From: Helopsaltes ochotensis | Taxonomy: Eukaryota; Chordata; Aves; Passeriformes; Locustellidae | Reading direction: 5' to 3' | DNA length: 64,000 bases | NCBI GenBank assembly: GCA_013400155.1 | Contig: VXBM01000213.1 | Coordinates: 434,001-498,000 of the forward strand | Shown here: piece by piece, positions 26,283-39,004 of the stretch | How the letters are laid out: the number at the start of each line of letters is the position of its first letter | How positions within the stretch are numbered: position 1 is the first letter of the stretch | The notes under the pieces: model-generated | The model's input: the letters and a program-made list of their open reading frames with translations, nothing else | Told to the model about the DNA's origin: nothing | Databases searched by the model: none | Translations under genes and position numbers: made by a program

Positions 26283-28761
26283 TAACAATGGTTTTATCTT
26301 GCTGTATGAACATGAAGCTCGTTCTATAGTAATATATTATAAGAGAATAAATCCTTATTTTCAGCTGAGAAAATTATAGCAAAGAAATAGATTTAGTCTA
26401 ATGGAATAATCAAATTTACAAAATATAATTTCAGTGCATCTACAGCGTTATTTCTTTAAACCAAAGTTCCATTATGAAGGCTAAGTCTTTTACACAAATG
26501 ACCAAATATTTAAAGATATTAAAATTATAGAACTGATTCGTATTCACAGATTTTCTGGAGCAATATATTGTCACTGTATCTGCCAATCTAACTTGTATAT
26601 TATACTACATAATTATAGTATGTATGCAAATTTGATCCAGGCACTTGATGCTTCTCTGGATTATATTATAGGACAAAAACTGAACCAAAACCAAGAAATT
26701 ACATGATATGTATTGGAAAGCTTATTATCTTTTTGTTTTGTCAAGACACGAGCTCATACAATATTAATATTCTGTTACTGAAAGGTTGCCAAAGCAAGGT
26801 GACAATCAGCATCTCTAATCTGATCTCTTGTAACAATGAAGTTTAATTTCCAAGTTTTTCATACTTGGCAAAAACTTGCTCTGTAAGTCAATCAAAGGGA
26901 CAAATTAAAAAAAAAAAAAAAGATTAAAAAGAAAGCCCTCTCTAAGAATTTTGTAGAATTTCATCTTCTGGGGTTAGCAGTTCAACCTTTCATTAGTCTA
27001 GTCTTGCCTGTGTTGTGCTTGTTTTCTTAGCTTGTGTTTGGTCTAGAAATATTTTCAATGCTGATACATTCGTTGCTAGTATTTTTTCCTTATATAATTT
27101 TAAAACTTCTTTTCTTTCATGTGACTAAATTAATGAGATTTTTTTAACCTGTTACCCCATGAGCCACCTTACCTGTTACTTTTGCAAGTAGTGATTTCAG
27201 TTTAAAAATATAAATGTCATATTCTGAAATTTGTGTCATAGCCCCCCCAATCATTGTTAAACTAATAGATGATAAAATCTAGCACTGAGAATTATCATAA
27301 ATTCTTCCAAATAATGATCTTAGTAAAATCAAAGTACATGTTCTATTTCAAAGGTGATTGATTTCTTTCCTGATATATAGGATTCATTTGTGCTTACTTC
27401 AGCAAATACTTTGTAATATTTTTAGTGAAATACCTGACAGAAACAAAAGTTATATTAAAGATTGGGATTTTCTCCTAATATATACGGTGTAATTTAGGTA
27501 TGAAAGAAAATAAAACAGAAAATTAAATCTACATAAATAAATTGAAACAGAGAACCGTAAAACACCAAATCAACACAATTCTTCTTCAATACACTTTTAA
27601 TGTTGTTGAAAGGTAAGGAGTCAGCTCAGTTTATGTTCCTCTGTTCCTTTTTTTCTGCCAGACTTTCACTGAGATATTCTTTGCATTAGTATTTTTCTGG
27701 GAGCTGAATGGCAGGTCATAATGACCATTGATGGCAAAATAGTTTTTTCAGACTTGAGTAAAATGTTAATGAAAGATGTAGAGTTCAAAAAGTTTTCTTC
27801 ATACTTTTGACCAGACTCACTACTTCAATTTTGCTACTGACTGAAATATTTGGAACTTCTTTAGCTGAATTGTATCTATATGACCACTTGAGTAACTGTT
27901 TTCAACTAAAAAATTACAGCTTTAAAGCTTCTTGCATAACAATTCTATTTTCACAAGCTTGAGTAACTGTCTCTTCTGACTCTTTATGACTCTATTCAAA
28001 GCAAACTCTACCACTTAATAACATAAACAGAGAGTTTATATATTGTGCCTTCACATAAATTATCCCCATGCTTGTTATTTAACATTATTTTTCCAATACT
28101 GCATATGACAAAAATTTTCCACAAAGGTATCTTTTATTCTCCCTGTGAGTGCTGGGAGACTGCTAAAAAGAGAAAAACAAAAATCTTTATATTTTTCATA
28201 TATTTGGAAATAAAGTCCATTTTTTCATATTTATAACATTTTCCATGTGAGATTAAAGCCTGAAAAGTATAGAATTCAAATGATTGCCCAAAAAGTCTCA
28301 AGCATTTATGAGGACTCTCAGCTACATTGGAAAAAGAGCATTTTTGTAGTCTGCTACAACAGGGTTAAGTAAAAACTGGCTTCTATAAAATAATGAAAGA
28401 AAGGAAGAAAGGGCCTAAAGAACTATTTTAGCTCTGTGACCTATGCAGGGAGCAAAAGGTTAAGCCATCAATACAATAATACATTTTCAATTATAACCAC
28501 GAAAGCATTTAATGAAAACTATTCACTAGAAATTGCTGTTAAACAAAAACCCTCAACATTCACAAAACAACAATTAATTTTGTTTTATTTACATCCATGC
28601 ATGAAACAAGTACACATTCCTTTCAAAGATTTTTCCTGGGCTTAAATTTTAGAAGTTAAACTGTATTTTATTTTCTGATATTTAACACAACAGCACTTCT
28701 TTTCTCTCATGTGATCTGGCAAATACTCTTGTAAAAGCATAGCAACTATCCTTTTACTTAC

Positions 28762-28864
28762 ATTAGACAGGTGGGCCAGCTCTATCTCCAGGAAAGAATC
28801 GGTAGTTTTAGGCTCAGGTCGTATAGTAACAACAATGATTTTGGAATTAACAACTGTAAAATTC
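28762..28864 (-). CDS. ADGRB3: ADGRB3 exon, GAIN domain (IIVVTIRPEPKTTDSF)
   Basis: A 103-base exon. The acceptor is ATTTTCTTGCAG before 28864 and the donor is AAT|GTAAGT, a perfect consensus. Its first base completes the arginine codon left by the exon at 34248; after that come 34 whole codons ending on a codon boundary. The translation contains SKIIVVTIRPEPKTTDSF and LEIELAHLSN, which I recognise from BAI3 just before the GPS motif. There is an N-glycosylation sequon (NFT) at the start, and a second one (N|GT) is created across the junction with the next exon. It lies 5383 bases from the preceding exon. The sequence is extracellular and forms part of the beta-rich GAIN subdomain B that holds the cleavage site. 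Confidence 0.95.
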
Positions 28865-29787
28865 CTGCAAGAAAATGCAAAAATGGAAAATTTAAGTGTT
28901 TATCAGGTTAAATGAGACTTCTAACATTACATTTAAAGATTTCATCGGGTATTTCCTGTGACTTTAGTAGACAAAAAAGAAGGGAGAATATAATTTGTTT
29001 GAAAGTGGCAAAAACACTTATTTCCAACTGTACTTAACACCTTGAAGACTGAAAAGCACCAATGATGCAGAAGTGCAATTCCTTAAAGTACTATTTATAA
29101 ATTAGAGGAATGCATTGATGACACAAACATTCTACACATGTTTGAGTGTATCTCATCTACTTCTTTCAACATAGACCCACTAGATATGTTTTATAAAACA
29201 CAGTAATTCTTCTTTCAAAGTGCTGTACTGGGGTTTTTTTCTGACTGTTAACAGTAGCATTGTGAAGACGGATGAGTGTAATGGGAGACTGTACAGTTCT
29301 GTTGATTCTGTGCTTGTGAAAAAAAATACCTGTTACCAATTTTAAAAAAACTGTATTTGGTATATGAGTGAGTAACCTCATCATACTAATACTTTTTAGA
29401 ATTTAAACCACAACTGTGCCCCGACTGAAATTCTGCCAAAACCAATGAATTTTTTCTCACATGTGAGATTAGATTTGGATTTACATAATTGTACCGGGTT
29501 ATGCAGAATAATAACTTTTTGTCAATTTTTCGAATTCATCATCAATTTATTTTTTCATGTAAAATGTGGATCGCTATGTATCATAGCAACCTTTCTAGGA
29601 CAGACCTGGTAATGCTAAGGATATGCTAATACAGGCATAAAGACAAGTCAACACATTCATGTCTGAGATCTTTGCTTCTTATGGCCCCATCAGGTTTAGA
29701 ATGACCATCAGTTACCAGCCTGACTGTTTCTAGTGATCATTATGGTATTTACTTCGTGTGCATATAATGCTGCTTTCCTCACCTCAC

Positions 29788-29829
29788 AGGAATGTTATCA
29801 AGGAATGTTATCAAAGGATGTTATCAAAG
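29788..29829. repeat. 13-base tandem triplication
   Basis: AGGAATGTTATCA is present twice exactly and once as AAGGATGTTATCA. Confidence 0.9.
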
Positions 29830-32626
29830 AAGAAACACTTTAGATGTAATTATTATAGACACTATAAATGCGCTTTTGCTTCTGTTGTTGTTTAATTGCT
29901 TATTTTCTCTAGGGAGTTTGTATTTAGGAGAGAATTCCATTTTGCTGGATCATTGAAACAGGAATTGCCATGGCTACAGTAATAGAAACTTAGCTCAGCA
30001 GGCATTTCATTCAGCACAAGGAATGAAATTGTACTTCTGGGGCAAGGTATGAGTTCTAGTCCAATTTTACTCAGCCAAATCACAAAATTAAAATATAATG
30101 GAACTGACTTTCTATTTTGCTTAATTCTTATTTCTTCCCTTTGTTTGTACTTTAAAGTCTCACACACTATTGAGAAAAATGTATCAGGCTAAAATTTAAT
30201 GTTTGGCTAATTTTCAGTGCATTCTGTAGAATTACAGTAGCTGTAATTCTGTATTTATTAAATAAATAAATATCTGTAATTATTCAAAAAGAGCCAAACT
30301 CCCCCAAACCAAATAGAACTCCAAATAAATAAAAAAAACTTGATTTCTCTAACACATCATGACAAGTGAAATTGGCACTTACTATCTATTCAGAGATTAC
30401 GCAATTTTAGAAATTCATGCAGACTATTGTAAGTACTGCTACTTCAGTACTCTTTTACAGTCAGTCTTTGTGATTGAAAAAGTTTTCCTTGGTCTATCTC
30501 ATTTTGGTGCAGTTTTGACAGTTCTAGGGCGAGATCTGAAAGAACATCTAAGTATTCCAACATCTAAGTTCGTAATTTCAGTACATTCATTTTACTTCAG
30601 TCCCATTAAAACTCTACCAATCCACTTACACTCTCATGAGCCCCTAGCAGACTGTTTCACAAGCAAATAAATATAACTGCCTATATCACTGTGCAATGAA
30701 AACTGCATCCCTCATCGCTGTCCTGTCTGGGCTGAATGTCTACTGCATATTTCATATTTAACTGCTTGGACAGTCCCTGGAAGAATACAATCTGTCAAGT
30801 ATATTCTAAAGTACATTCTAAACTCACATAACGTATTAAGACAACACTAAATTAAAGCTCAAAGCTTTGTAGTCAAAACAATTTCAAAAATTAAAAAAAA
30901 AATTCAAAACCACTGGTGCAGTACCATTACTGTCTCTGTTGAAGATATTTTCTTTATCAACAGCCTAGTTTTGAGAACAGTTATTCAGGAATTTAAGTAC
31001 TCAGCTTTTACGAAATTTCCTTGGACATTTTCATTTCAGTCCCTCTTATGTTGCAAATGACATAGAATGGGAGTGATCTCTCTCACACTTTCTGGGCAAG
31101 TGCATTATCTTACAGCTTTTTTATAGTGGAGAGTGACTTCACCATTAGCTCCATCTCCTTCATCAAAAATAATCTAAAATTCAAATTTAATAGGAAATGA
31201 AGTTTTACAGGATGGTGCTCTGCGGACTGTCCAGAAAGATGCTCATCAGGGTTAAGTATTGAAATAAATTATTCAAAAACAATCTATTAGTTTTTTCTGG
31301 AAACTGTGGCTGAATAAATCCTTGAAGATTCAAGTTAGCCAAGTGATGGAGTAAAAGCTCAAGAAATGTTTTCAGAGCTGCTGTCCTAGAGCTTTTTTCT
31401 GGTCTGAGTTGATAATGATATTAATAAAAGAGAGTTATTTTATTAAACAGTTATCCTACCAGGGCATAGATTTTGAGTGTATTCTTTTATATAAGGGAAA
31501 TCATATTGATCCTATGTGGTATGAAATTCATGTTCTCTTTTTAGAATGAATCCATGTTACTCAAGAAAAATGAACTTATGAATAAGGCATGTTGCTATCT
31601 CAAGACAGCATGATCGAAATTATAGATCAATATAGATCAACAGTAAAAGTTGTATGCATTCCAGAAAAATCATGGATGCTAAGTCTGTAATGTGATGCAA
31701 TACAAGCCTGTCTGAGGTACATCTTTAGTCTAACAAAGCTGACCCGAAGAAATTTAAGGGCCTTTTTTGTTGTACAGTACCTGAAGTTTGGGGTTAGGAA
31801 CAATGTTTCAAATGGTGAAAGACAACATTTCCGTGAAGAAAAAATTTAGCAGGAAATCTATGGTGGTTGTTTAAGGGATGGGAAAGAAAGCTTGATACAG
31901 CAAAAACATTGATTCTTTATTTGTTCTTATTTCTTAAAGGAGAAGTTAAAAACTACCTTACATTATGTCAATATGCAATGTATTCCTTCAGAGTGCTCAA
32001 GAGAGAAATTATATATAATATCTTTTAGATGAGTATTGTACTGAGAATCAATTTTCTGTGAACTTAACAATAACATAACTGTGCTCAGGGGTGCAAGAGC
32101 CAGGGAAAAAATACTCAATCTAGAGTTCTGAAAATATTAGATATTTCAATATCTGGTATTAAAAAATCTCTAAAACATTACAAGACCAGTGCAATGCAGC
32201 AAAATATATAAGGAAATAGAATCAGATGAAGTGTATTTACTAGTGCATGGGAAAAAAAAATATTTTTTATGAGGAAGAATATTTTCTTTTTGTTTCCCTA
32301 AACTCTCGTTTAAACACTCATGGCAAAATTCTCTGAAGGTATATAAACCAGTAGAATTAAACACAAGTCCAAAAACTTCTAAATTAATGCAGTTACAAGT
32401 TCCCATCTCACATTCTGTATACTTACTTCTAGTAGACTCTATGCTAATAAAACCAAGAAAAATCAAACACATACTGTAAAATGCAGCTAATTTTGGATTT
32501 TGTGAAATATATTGTATAGGCTGTCCTACATAATGAAATCCTTATTTTACTCACAGAACACCTGTGATGTACCAGATTGGGATTCTATCATTAGGTACCT
32601 TGGAAGACTTTCCCAAAAGATATACT

Positions 32627-32730
32627 GAGTGGGATTTTTTTTTGTTGGGTTTTTTTTTGGTGTTTGTTTGGTTTTTTTTTTTTGGTTTTGGGTTTTATTT
32701 TTAATTAGTTTGTTTATTTTTTTTTAAATA
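32627..32730. repeat. T/G-rich low-complexity tract
   Basis: About 100 bases consisting almost only of T runs separated by GG or GGG. On the transcribed ADGRB3 strand it would read as A runs with CC and CCC. Confidence 0.85.
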
Positions 32731-33559
32731 TGTTTCTTGTGATGATGCAGAAGTTTGCATACCTCCTAGCAATAAAATTAAGGAATGTATTGGAATGCCT
32801 GTCACCTTTATTCTTCTGGAAACTACAACCAAATATTTTCTTTATTCCCACCCTAAATCCTGTGAAGCCAGGAACTGAAATCACATGGGAACTGGTAAAG
32901 CTTTCTAGATATCTAACTGCAGCTGGTAGAAATTACCTTTATTATTAGGATATCAGGTGTAAATCATGTGGCCTTTGAACTCAATCATGACAGTTCAACT
33001 CAATCATAATTTTACTTATTTTACCAGTTTAATTTTTGCTCATCTTTATTCTCACCCTTGATATATATTTAACTGTCATTTTACTTAGAAAATCATCATA
33101 TGAGATACTTATACAGAATGTTTTTCTAATTCCTGTGTTGTGCACTTCTAGGCATCATATAAAAAATATATGATGTTATGTTCCTTTGAATCTTACAGTG
33201 TTTGCTCCACAGACAACAGCAATGCAGTGAAGCATTTAATTGTGTTCAGCACTAATATGGTTATTGCAATAATATTTATTACAGTTAAGCAAGATTACTA
33301 CACAAAGTAATTAATATAAGCTTGCGTAAGATGATATTTTTTCATTGCAAAATGTGAGCAAACTAGAATAAACCTTTTCCAAATGCAGTAGGATGAATAG
33401 AAACCTTCAGTCATGTACCCAAACAAGTATAAAATGAAAAAACAGACCATAATGAAGATCACTTTAAAACCTACATGTCAGTTCTAATTTTCATAGAGTA
33501 TAATAACTCAACAGATTCAGTGCCAACCACAGCTGCAGCTTTTTTTCCAATTTCAAATT

Positions 33560-34145
33560 ACAGAATCACTGAATCACCTAGGTTGGAAAAGACACCTAAG
33601 ATCACCAAATCCAACCTTTGATTGGTCACCACCTTGTCAAATAGACCATAGCACTAAGTGCCACATTCAGTCATTTTTTGAATACGTCCAGGGCTGGGGA
33701 CTCCAACCCCTCCCTGGGAAGCCCATTCCAATGCTTAAGCACCCTTTCAGGGAAAAAAGTCTTCCTGAAGCTCCCATGGCAGAGCTTGAGGCCTTTTCCT
33801 CTAGTCCTGCTGCTAGTTGCCTATGAGAGTTCACCAGCTCCATTGCCCTTCCCTGGACTCACTCCAGTACCTCAATGTCCTTCTTGTAGCAAGGGGCCCA
33901 GAACTGAACACAGGATTTGAGATGGGGCCTCATCAGGATGTGAGCCAGAGTACAAGCAGACAATGACTGCCCTGGTCCTGCTGGTCAGACTATTGCTGAT
34001 AGAGGCCACATTGTCATTGGCCTTCTGGCCACCTGGGCACACTGATGGCTGATGCTCAGCCTGCTATTGACCAACACTCCCAGGTCCTTTTTCACAAGGT
34101 AGGTTTCCAGCCACACTGCCCCAGCCCTGTAGTGCTGCATGGGGT
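33560..34145 (-). mobile_element. CR1 LINE 3' fragment
   Basis: On the plus strand it opens with the reverse complement of a CR1 3' end (CAGAATCACTGAATCACCTA, then GGTTGGAAAAGACACCTAAG) and runs about 585 bases back into the reverse-transcriptase 3' region, ending near GTAGTGCTGCATGGGG. The element lies in the same orientation as ADGRB3. It is 5'-truncated, as is usual for CR1, and carries no intact ORF. Confidence 0.9.
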
Positions 34146-34247
34146 ACTAATATGCAAATAGTCTTGACTGTCTGATTTTATTCTGACCTATAGTATATTT
34201 ATTATACTGAACACTTCAATTTGTATTTTGTACATGAGATTTCTTAC

Positions 34248-34323
34248 CTCAAAGTGGGCAAAATGAGTTCTAAATTTTTGTACAGCACTGCTCCAAGTAC
34301 AAATACAGTTGATTCATCTAGTT
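34248..34323 (-). CDS. ADGRB3: ADGRB3 exon, GAIN domain (LDESTVFVLGAVLY)
   Basis: A 76-base exon 724 bases downstream of the previous one in transcript order. The acceptor is TTACTCTTTTCAG before 34323, with a good pyrimidine tract, and the donor is GAG|GTAAGA at 34248/34247. The first two bases (AA) complete a glutamate codon from the exon at 35048, and the last two (AG) join the G of the next exon to give arginine. The translation contains STVFVLGAVLYKNL followed by ELILPTL, typical beta-strand sequence of GAIN subdomain B in BAI3. Only this frame is open; the other two meet stops within the first ten bases. Short exon length and strict phase fit between its neighbours make this call firm. 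Confidence 0.92.
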
Positions 34324-35047
34324 CTGAAAAGAGTAAGGAAAAATATTTTAAAACTCTTTTTCCCAAGCTTTCATCATTATAAAAGCCTCTGAATGTCATT
34401 TATCTTTGCAATACTAGTTTAATTTTAAATAAACATCATAATTTTGAATTATCTTCTAGAAGTCTGTCATAAAAATGTAGCACTGTCAGGAGCATATCAA
34501 AAGATTTAAACCACCAAAAAGCACATTTTCAAAAATTCCATCATTGTATGCTGACATCCATTCTAGTTCATTTGCATTTATAATTAAGCATTCTCAAAGA
34601 ATGAGAGTAGAGTAAATTCTCAAATGTCATAGATCTTCACTGCAATGATATTTATAAATTGTACCTCAAGTTGGGGTAATTTGCCTGCTGAGCTTCCTTT
34701 GGTAAGAGCTTTGTTGGAATGGCTCTGTCTGCTGGAACACAGCAGCTTCAGGGGGTTCAGTGGAGCCTCACTTCAGCACACCTCATATCAAACATTAAAT
34801 CTTGTGCACAATAACTAAGTAAAGCATTGTTTCTTTGGTGTAGAAAATAATGTCTAGGATTTTTGCAGCACTTTTTGTTCAAGGTGCTAAAATTAATTCA
34901 TTTCTCTCTAGGATAAACTTAGGGGTACCGTATTTCTTTTGAAGAGGAATAAAAGAACCACTCCCATATTACACAGTGATCCCATCAGACAGATTCAGAG
35001 TTGCCTTGCTACAGCTAATAGAAAACATGCTGATATGCTTTTTTTAC
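34324..35047 (-). other. ADGRB3: ADGRB3 intron, 724 bases
   Basis: The short intron between the two upstream GAIN exons, with donor GTAAAA at 35047 and acceptor TTTTCAG at 34324. No repeat or other feature was recognised in it. Confidence 0.85.
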
Positions 35048-35194
35048 CTGTTGACATAGGAGTGAAGATATTTTTTGGAATGACAACCCTGTCTTCTGAG
35101 TTTCGTGCCCAATCAACCATTCCTTTTCTTCCTTTCATGGGGAAATTGATGTCAGTTAAAACAGATGCAGCAGGAAGCTTCTGAATGCTAGCCA
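35048..35194 (-). CDS. ADGRB3: ADGRB3 exon, GAIN domain (IQKLPAAS...IFTP)
   Basis: A 147-base internal exon. The acceptor reads CTCTCACTAG before 35194 and the donor is CAG|GTAAAA at 35048/35047. It starts with the last two bases of a split codon (xTG, probably GTG for valine) and ends with the first base of the next codon. The translation includes SVLTDINFPMKGRKG and MVDWARNSEDRVVIPK, which I recognise as BAI3-specific GAIN sequence on the extracellular side. The open frame extends past the splice acceptor for only one codon, so the exon edges come from the splice signals rather than the ORF. The donor is weaker than the gene's other donors here (GTAAAA). The junction with the next exon reads TPMST-ELDE, which seems one residue shorter than the mammalian protein as I remember it. 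Confidence 0.93.
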
Positions 35195-37229
35195 CTAGTG
35201 AGAGAAATCATAAAATCATATAAATTTAAAATTGTGTTTCATATGTAAAAGCATCAGAGTGACAGCAGTACAGCAATAATAAAACTTTTAATGACACATT
35301 TCAAGTAAAGCAGGAATTCCTAGGACATTAACTGGCTCAGAAAGCATAATCTTCTGTTTATTATGCAGTTCTAATATGGATTAATTGTGTGGTATTGATC
35401 ATAATATTTGTCATCCAGATTCTGATTAAATTCCTTAACAGGGATTATTGAATGTACCAGCTTATACCCTGAAATTCAACAGAAGGACAATGTCGTGTCT
35501 TCAGAGAAAATTCTAAAATGATCAAATGTGACAATAAAAATAAGAGGATGCTTAAAATTGCTTTGGGAAACATAACTTCTAGATACAGGCTAATGAAGCT
35601 ATAAAAGAACTTTTATCCTCTATACAAGCACAATTTAAAGATAGATACATTAAAGAGATTAACATATTAAAAGACCTTGTTGTTTTCACACAAAGTAAAG
35701 CAGTATAGCACTTAATTTCTCTTCCTTGAAAGAATAATCTCCATTCTGAATTCTTAACTATATTTTTCCACCTAAAAAACCCAACAGCCAGGCAACATCA
35801 GTGTTATATCTATAACAGAAATATATAGACAGAAGAAAGAGGTGTCAAATCTAATAACAGTCAATTTAGAATTTGGTTTACTCATTCTGGTTTTTTCTTT
35901 GTTTTGTAACTCAACTATCACCTGAAAATCAGTTTCAGCTTTGCTGTGAAATCTAAGTACAACTCCATGGCAACACAGTCAGTGTCTAGTAAGGCTCAAA
36001 CTACTTTAAAGGAATTGACAGAGCTGTAAGTGTTTACGTACACTCAGAGAGATGGCAAACACCACATTTGGAGCCTAGTCCATTCCTAATGTAAGCCATG
36101 TTGATAGCCATTTCCTGTGCAATGGCCTTCTTAATCAATTTATGCAGAGACTAATGTAGTTGGAAGAGTTTGGGTATCAGGACTATACTTTGATCTGCAT
36201 AACGATTTCACTGCAAGGACTCTGCAAGGGGGTTAAACATAAATACAATGGGGGACAGATGTAAAAACAAGCAAAACAGGAAAATTAATGCAAAAACCAT
36301 TAGGTGTTTCATCAGAAGTTTTTATTTCAAAGAAAACTGTAATTCAAATCTAAGAGAAGAGTAAAATTGAAAAGTTAATAATATTAACTCTACAAATATA
36401 TTCCTTTCTAGCTGACTCTTATTTTCAAATTAGACTGGTTACATATTACAGAATCACATAAATGAGGTGGTACTTAAGGTTGTTTCAGAATTTCCATTAT
36501 AAAAATATCATCAGGGCTTTATAATGCTAGTTACAATCCCCTCCAGGCTGCAATTGGCAAATCCATTCCCAGCACTGAGGGGATGCTTAGTCTTGTGAAT
36601 TTTCAGGTGGTGTGTGGAGGGAATAGAGTTCAGGTGTTTCAGAATTACTGGGGCATAAAATGGATTGCATGCTTTCACATGCAATCAATGGTTATACAGA
36701 ATATATTAACATTGTAAAAATGGATTTTTTTCAATACTTCTTAAAATTTAAAAATAATTTAATTTTTCCCCATAAATAAAATTAAACTAACGTTATTTAG
36801 TTTTCAAAATTAAATAAAGCCTGTATAACACAATACTGGGCTGTTTTTTATTTGCACAGTATTTATCCGTGCATCTATCTATCTTTGTATCTATCTAATT
36901 AGATAGTAGAGCCTTAATATTTCATTCCCCTTTTGGATGACAGCTCCCTTTATTGAAATAGGAAATCAATGTTATTCAATGGAATTCACTCTGCAAAACG
37001 GAAAACCACTTTAGGACTGGATAAATGGTGAGGGTCTAGGATAGTACTTTCTGTACTCCATCTCTCTGTTATTTTAAACAGGGCCATTTATCAAGGCACC
37101 TAAACAGTTCTCAGAACCAAAAATTCCAAATTATTTGTTATTGTTTAGGTGATGAATAACAAAAGCAAAGCATGAAACCTAAAACTTTGACTTATGGCTT
37201 ATACGGAATAAAAATAAATATATGCATTT

Positions 37230-37306
37230 ATTCGGCAGTGTTGGGTTTACAGTTGGACTCAATGATCTTGTAGCTCTTTTCCAACTGAAATGATTTTGTG
37301 ATCCTA
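37230..37306 (+). mobile_element. Short CR1 3' tail
   Basis: Contains TTGGACTCAATGATCTTG followed by CTCTTTTCCAACTGAAATGA and ends TTTTGTGATCC, the canonical CR1 terminus. Only about 75 bases of the element are present, so it is extremely 5'-truncated. Confidence 0.8.
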
Positions 37307-37384
37307 GACATTCCCATTCATGGTTCAGTTAAATTTTTTTTACTTAAAATCAAACAAAAGTTTTGCTTATCAAGACTGATCTCA

Positions 37385-37990
37385 TTTTATGACAAGATAA
37401 CCCACCTAGCTGATCAATGGAAGCCAGTAAGATGTGATCTTTTTGGATTTCAGTCAAGCTTTTGATATGGTCTTTTACAGAATCCTTCTGGACAGAAAGT
37501 CCAGCATTCAGCTGGACAAACACATCATGGGATGGGTGAGCAACTGGCTCACAGGTCAGGCACAAAGGGTGATGCTGACCTGTCACTATAGGGTTCCACA
37601 GGGCTCCATCTTCAGCCCTGTTCTTGTCAACAACTTCAGAAATGACTTGGAGACAGGACTGGAAGAGGTAGTAAGCAAGTTTGCAGATGGTATGAAACTG
37701 TAGGAACTCCTGAAGGTCCCTTAAAGGCAGGGAGACCTCTCCTGCAGGGAGACCCTAATAAATTAGAGGGCTGGGCAATCATCAACCATCTAAAGTTCAA
37801 CATGGGGAAGTGCTGGATTTGACACGTGGGATGAGGCAAACCCTGAATTTCTATACAGACTGGGCACTGAGATGCTGGAAAGCAGTGCCACAGAAAGGTA
37901 GCTAGACATCCTGGGTGATAAAAAGTTGAATATGAGGCAGCAGTGCATATTCCACTTCTTCAAAGTCTGCCTCTTACAGATCCACACAGC
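37385..37990 (+). mobile_element. CR1 LINE fragment, reverse-transcriptase region
   Basis: Translation gives IFLDFSQAFDMV, WVSNWLTGQAQRVML and VPQGSIFSPVL, the standard CR1 reverse-transcriptase blocks. Next comes KFADGMKL, where the catalytic FADD-type motif has lost its second aspartate. After a frame break it continues as thumb-region sequence (NLKFNMGKC-like and NMRQQC-like). The ORF stops at 37703, so the copy is dead. The CR1 3' end is absent here; it may be the piece at 39005. Confidence 0.85.
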
Positions 37991-38166
37991 TTATAAGGTC
38001 TTTTTTAGATACTTTGCTGAATAATTCCATGAAGTTGTGCCTAATGTGTCTCTAATGCACCAAGGTGCAAGATAATTTAATGGAATTTGACTGGAGGCAA
38101 CTAGTTCAGATCTATCAACATGACCAAGTGGATACATGAAATAGTTTCCAGCTCTTTAGTATCATA

Positions 38167-38194
38167 AAACTGTATTTAATAAACTGTATTTAAT
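38167..38194. repeat. 14-base tandem duplication
   Basis: AAACTGTATTTAAT occurs twice exactly. Confidence 0.9.
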
Positions 38195-38813
38195 ATTTAG
38201 GAAAGCTAATGTTCGTATTAAATATATAGTCTATGACTCATTTCAGTGAAACTTTGGCTCATGATCAGCTATATTTCCACTGTGAAATGAGGCTCTCTAA
38301 CTCAGTTTTAATTTGCAGCATAAAACAATTACTTATTGTGAACTGAAAGTCAACAATCCTTTTAGCGGAGAATGTATATAATTAATGTGCTGGCTCATTC
38401 TGATGTCAGAAATTCAAATGCAAGGTTCTTATACATAGATAGTAAGATGTCATCCACTTTGCATTTTATTGTATTCTTTTTATGTTAGGTTTGTATTAGA
38501 CAACAACGCTTCAAATTCTGGAATCCAAATGATTCAGTTCTGCAACTTTCACACAAGGACTATGTCTTCTCATTTGAAAAAAACAGAAGTTTCTTACCGG
38601 GTTGTTTTTTTTTATTATTTTAAATTACCATACCAAACCATCATGTCCTGAATTAGTGAGATTGAACACTTGGCAAACAAGGATACTTTTAGGCACTGTG
38701 GTATGAGTATTTTTGCTTGTTTATACAAACACACAAATTGTATACTACTGGAAAAATAGTCAAAGAGAATATTAATAAGACCAAAAATGTAAAGTGGGGA
38801 AAAAAAAGGATGA

Positions 38814-38833
38814 AAAAAAAAAAAAAAAAAAAA
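38814..38833. repeat. Poly(A) run
   Basis: About twenty A in a row inside an A-rich stretch; no retrogene-like sequence precedes it. Confidence 0.8.
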
Positions 38834-39004
38834 GAAAACTAAAATTAAAATTACATAAGCAGAAGCTGAGGAAAATCTTTATGTGTCATGTTAAATTAAA
38901 CTCTTCCAATATGGAAATTTCTCTTTTTTATTTATTTGTATCACAGCAATTCCTACCAGTCCTGTCTGCTATTTTGAGCACCACAATATAAGAAAGGCAT
39001 TATG

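Larger units (their letters stand above)
22898..28761 (-). other. ADGRB3: ADGRB3 intron, 5864 bases
   Basis: Intron bounded by the GTAAGT donor at 28761 and the TTCTTCTTAG acceptor at 22898. It contains the tRNA-Ile/CR1 SINE at about 25546-25682, a short TG-rich tract at 25168-25200, a 19-base tandem duplication at 26246-26282 and a moderately GC-richer patch at about 24890-25100 that I cannot classify. No other coding sequence was recognised. Confidence 0.8.
28865..34247 (-). other. ADGRB3: ADGRB3 intron, 5383 bases
   Basis: Intron bounded by the GTAAGA donor at 34247 and the TTCTTGCAG acceptor at 28865. It contains a CR1 fragment in the gene's own orientation at 33560-34145, a T/G-rich low-complexity tract at 32627-32730 and a 13-base triplication at 29788-29829. 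The plus-strand ORF of 103 codons at 30359-30670 has no recognisable protein features. Confidence 0.8.

Noticed and set aside
30359..30670. 103-codon plus-strand ORF
   Set aside because: AT-rich, no recognisable motif, no promoter or splice context; the length is within chance expectation.
34939..35184. 81-codon plus-strand ORF
   Set aside because: Antisense shadow of the ADGRB3 exon at 35048-35194.
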